From Bdellovibrionales bacterium (lineage in GTDB: Bacteria > Bdellovibrionota > Bdellovibrionia > Bdellovibrionales > UBA1609), in the NCBI GenBank assembly GCA_020435085.1, contig JAGRAB010000234.1, forward strand, positions 1 to 6,609: a DNA stretch of 6,609 nucleotides, given 5' to 3'. A program made the translations under genes and the position numbers. The stretch's first letter is position 1. Every line of letters begins with the position of its first letter. The notes beneath the pieces were generated by a model. That model saw nothing but the letters and a program-made list of their open reading frames with translations. It was not told the origin of the DNA and did not search any database. Positions 5,633-6,609 of this stretch are shown one piece after another.

Positions 5633-6376
5633 ATGACTCAGGCTTGGTTTGTTTCTGATATTCATATGAGTGATATGCAAGACCAAAAGGCCAAGACGTT
5701 CTTGGCCTTTTTGCATTCCCTCAATCAATCTCGACCGTGTTCTCACTTATTTTTGGTAGGTGATATTTTTGATCTTTGGGTAGGGGATCATAATTATTTT
5801 CAAAAGAAATTTGACCCCATTGTTTCAGCTATTAAAAAATTAAAGAGTGAAGGTGTTGAAATTTATTATTTTGAAGGTAATCACGACCTTCATTTAGAAC
5901 GATTTTGGTCAAAGACTTTAGACATTACTGTTTATTCAGGCCCTTGGTATTTTCCCATTCTTGGAAAAATGGTTCGCGTGGAGCATGGGGACCAGTCAGA
6001 CCCTGATGATAAGGGCTACCTTTTTTTAAGGACGGTTCTAAGAACGCCTGTTATGAGATGGCTGTCTTATAATCTCCCAGGATCTTTGGTCAATGCAATT
6101 GGAGAAAAGGCAAGTTCGAAAAGCCGTGATTATACATCTCAAACCAAGACTATTGATGAAGAAGTAGCCCGAGAAAAACTTCATCGCCACGCTGTCAAGG
6201 CCTACGAAGAAGAGTCTTACGACTTAATGATTTACGGTCACGTTCATTTAAGAGATGAGTACAAAGGTGTTGGTGAAAATGAAAAATCATATGAAGCCAT
6301 TAATCTTGGGACTTGGCTGGATACACCTTGTGCCTATTACCTCTCTTCAGAGGGTACCGGGTTTGAAGACCTTTGA
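5633..6376 (+). CDS. lpxH: UDP-2,3-diacylglucosamine diphosphatase-like calcineurin-type phosphoesterase (LpxH family)
   Basis: Probable peripheral membrane enzyme that cleaves UDP-2,3-diacylglucosamine to lipid X and UMP, the fourth step of lipid A synthesis. The 247 aa match E. coli LpxH (240) in length and motif order: SDIH (8-11, metal ligands Asp9 and His11), VGDIFDLWVGD (42-52, Asp44), GNHD (82-85, Asn83), EHGD (117-120, His118), PDDKGY (124-129), ASSKS (160-164) and GHVH (202-205). LpxH proper reads GNRD where this has GNHD, the general calcineurin-like form. An LpxH2-type enzyme or a relative with another nucleotide-lipid substrate is therefore possible. ATG 5633 must be the start or near it, because the next in-frame ATG (5666) would remove SDIH. 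There is no Shine-Dalgarno at normal spacing; GAGG (5616-5619) is 13 nt away. The gene follows ftsZ by 31 nt and contains the terminator-like hairpin described separately. Confidence 0.87.
   Translation: MTQAWFVSDIHMSDMQDQKAKTFLAFLHSLNQSRPCSHLFLVGDIFDLWVGDHNYFQKKFDPIVSAIKKLKSEGVEIYYFEGNHDLHLERFWSKTLDITVYSGPWYFPILGKMVRVEHGDQSDPDDKGYLFLRTVLRTPVMRWLSYNLPGSLVNAIGEKASSKSRDYTSQTKTIDEEVAREKLHRHAVKAYEEESYDLMIYGHVHLRDEYKGVGENEKSYEAINLGTWLDTPCAYYLSSEGTGFEDL
5685..5712 (+). terminator. Intrinsic-terminator-like hairpin inside the 5' coding part of lpxH
   Basis: AAAAGGCCAAGA (5685-5696) and TCTTGGCCTTTT (5700-5711) form a perfect 12-bp stem with a CGT loop, and the right side runs into five T (5708-5712). 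The A run on the left gives the opposite strand a shorter T tract, so it could act in both directions. It lies 84 nt after the ftsZ stop and 52 nt into lpxH, encoding QKAKTFLAF at 17-25. The shape is that of a Rho-independent terminator. Whether it stops polymerase while lpxH is being translated cannot be read from sequence. Confidence 0.6.
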
Positions 6377-6466
6377 AAAAAATTTCAAGAAATTCTCTTT
6401 ATTTTTAACAAGTATTTTTTACTGAATTGCGTACAAGTTAATGAGTTTTTCAAAGGGGTATTCTCA

Positions 6467-6609
6467 TTGAACGGGGGGTTATTAAGATCTAGGGCTGGAG
6501 TCGGAATTGCTTTTAATAGGCAAGTTTACAGACAAAGGACTTTGAGATTGATATTTTTTCAAAACAGAATTTTATATATTTTAGGGTTTGGACTTGGGTG
6601 TGTAAGTCA
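6467..6609 (+). CDS. Start of an unidentified envelope protein, possibly a lipoprotein (runs off the window)
   Basis: This frame is open from the lpxH stop to the end of the window, but its start is unresolved. TTG at 6467 has AAAGGGG (6452-6458) 8 nt upstream and gives 47 visible residues: a strongly basic N-terminus with seven arginines and no acidic residue, then a hydrophobic run at about 28-46. TTG at 6548 has AAAGGA (6534-6539), also at 8 nt, and would begin directly with a short signal-like sequence: IFFQNR, then ILYILGFGLG, then Cys45 (numbering from 6467). GLGC resembles a lipobox but lacks the usual aliphatic residue at -3, so a lipoprotein is only a suggestion. I do not recognise the family. 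The preceding 90 nt (6377-6466) is AT-rich and shows no clear terminator or promoter. Confidence 0.35.
   Translation, partial: MNGGLLRSRAGVGIAFNRQVYRQRTLRLIFFQNRILYILGFGLGCVS

Noticed and set aside
5018..5746. Minus-strand 242-codon open frame antisense to the ftsZ 3' end and lpxH 5' end
   Set aside because: Long but opposite two clearly conserved genes. The translation has low-complexity His/Leu-rich content and no recognised motifs, consistent with antisense of biased codons.
6373..6388. TTGAAA / TTTCAA inverted repeat at the lpxH stop as a terminator
   Set aside because: The stem is only six pairs, nearly all A-T, with no adjoining U tract. It is too weak for an intrinsic terminator.

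Overview
This window is a contiguous, co-oriented piece of a bacterial dcw (division and cell wall) cluster. The plus-strand order is murB, ddl, ftsQ, ftsA, ftsZ, an lpxH-type phosphodiesterase, and the start of an unidentified gene. All six full-length genes are intact, with no frameshift or missing catalytic motif. The DNA is AT-rich (roughly 40% GC by eye). A lipid A gene implies a Gram-negative envelope. The short MurB, FtsZ with a long C-terminal linker and lpxH after ftsZ make me favour Bdellovibrionota or another former deltaproteobacterium. That placement is inference from general resemblance and was not tested by a search.

Layout. Bases 1-29 are the junction with an upstream gene, possibly murC. 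murB (30-923) and ddl (1041-1967) supply UDP-MurNAc and D-Ala-D-Ala. Between them lies an 80-bp element (930-1009) with perfect 17-bp inverted arms. It is followed at once by an extended -10 promoter (1011-1019) that could drive ddl onward. ddl overlaps ftsQ (1951-2688) by 17 nt. A 134-nt spacer precedes ftsA (2823-4061), and ftsZ (4087-5601) follows after 25 nt with the strongest Shine-Dalgarno of the window. The lpxH-like gene (5633-6376) begins 31 nt after ftsZ. A terminator-like hairpin with a U tract (5685-5712) lies inside its coding sequence, just after the first metal-binding motif. From the lpxH stop to the window end the same frame stays open. It probably contains the start of a small envelope protein, perhaps a lipoprotein.

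Together the genes make peptidoglycan precursor (MurB, Ddl), build the Z-ring and its membrane anchor (FtsZ, FtsA), connect it to the periplasmic divisome (FtsQ), and add an outer-membrane lipid A step. I see no mobile element, CRISPR array, RNA gene or novel multigene system. The gene content is a conserved housekeeping cluster. The unusual signals are in the non-coding and overlapping structure: the murB-ddl inverted repeat with its abutting promoter, and the terminator-like hairpin embedded in lpxH.
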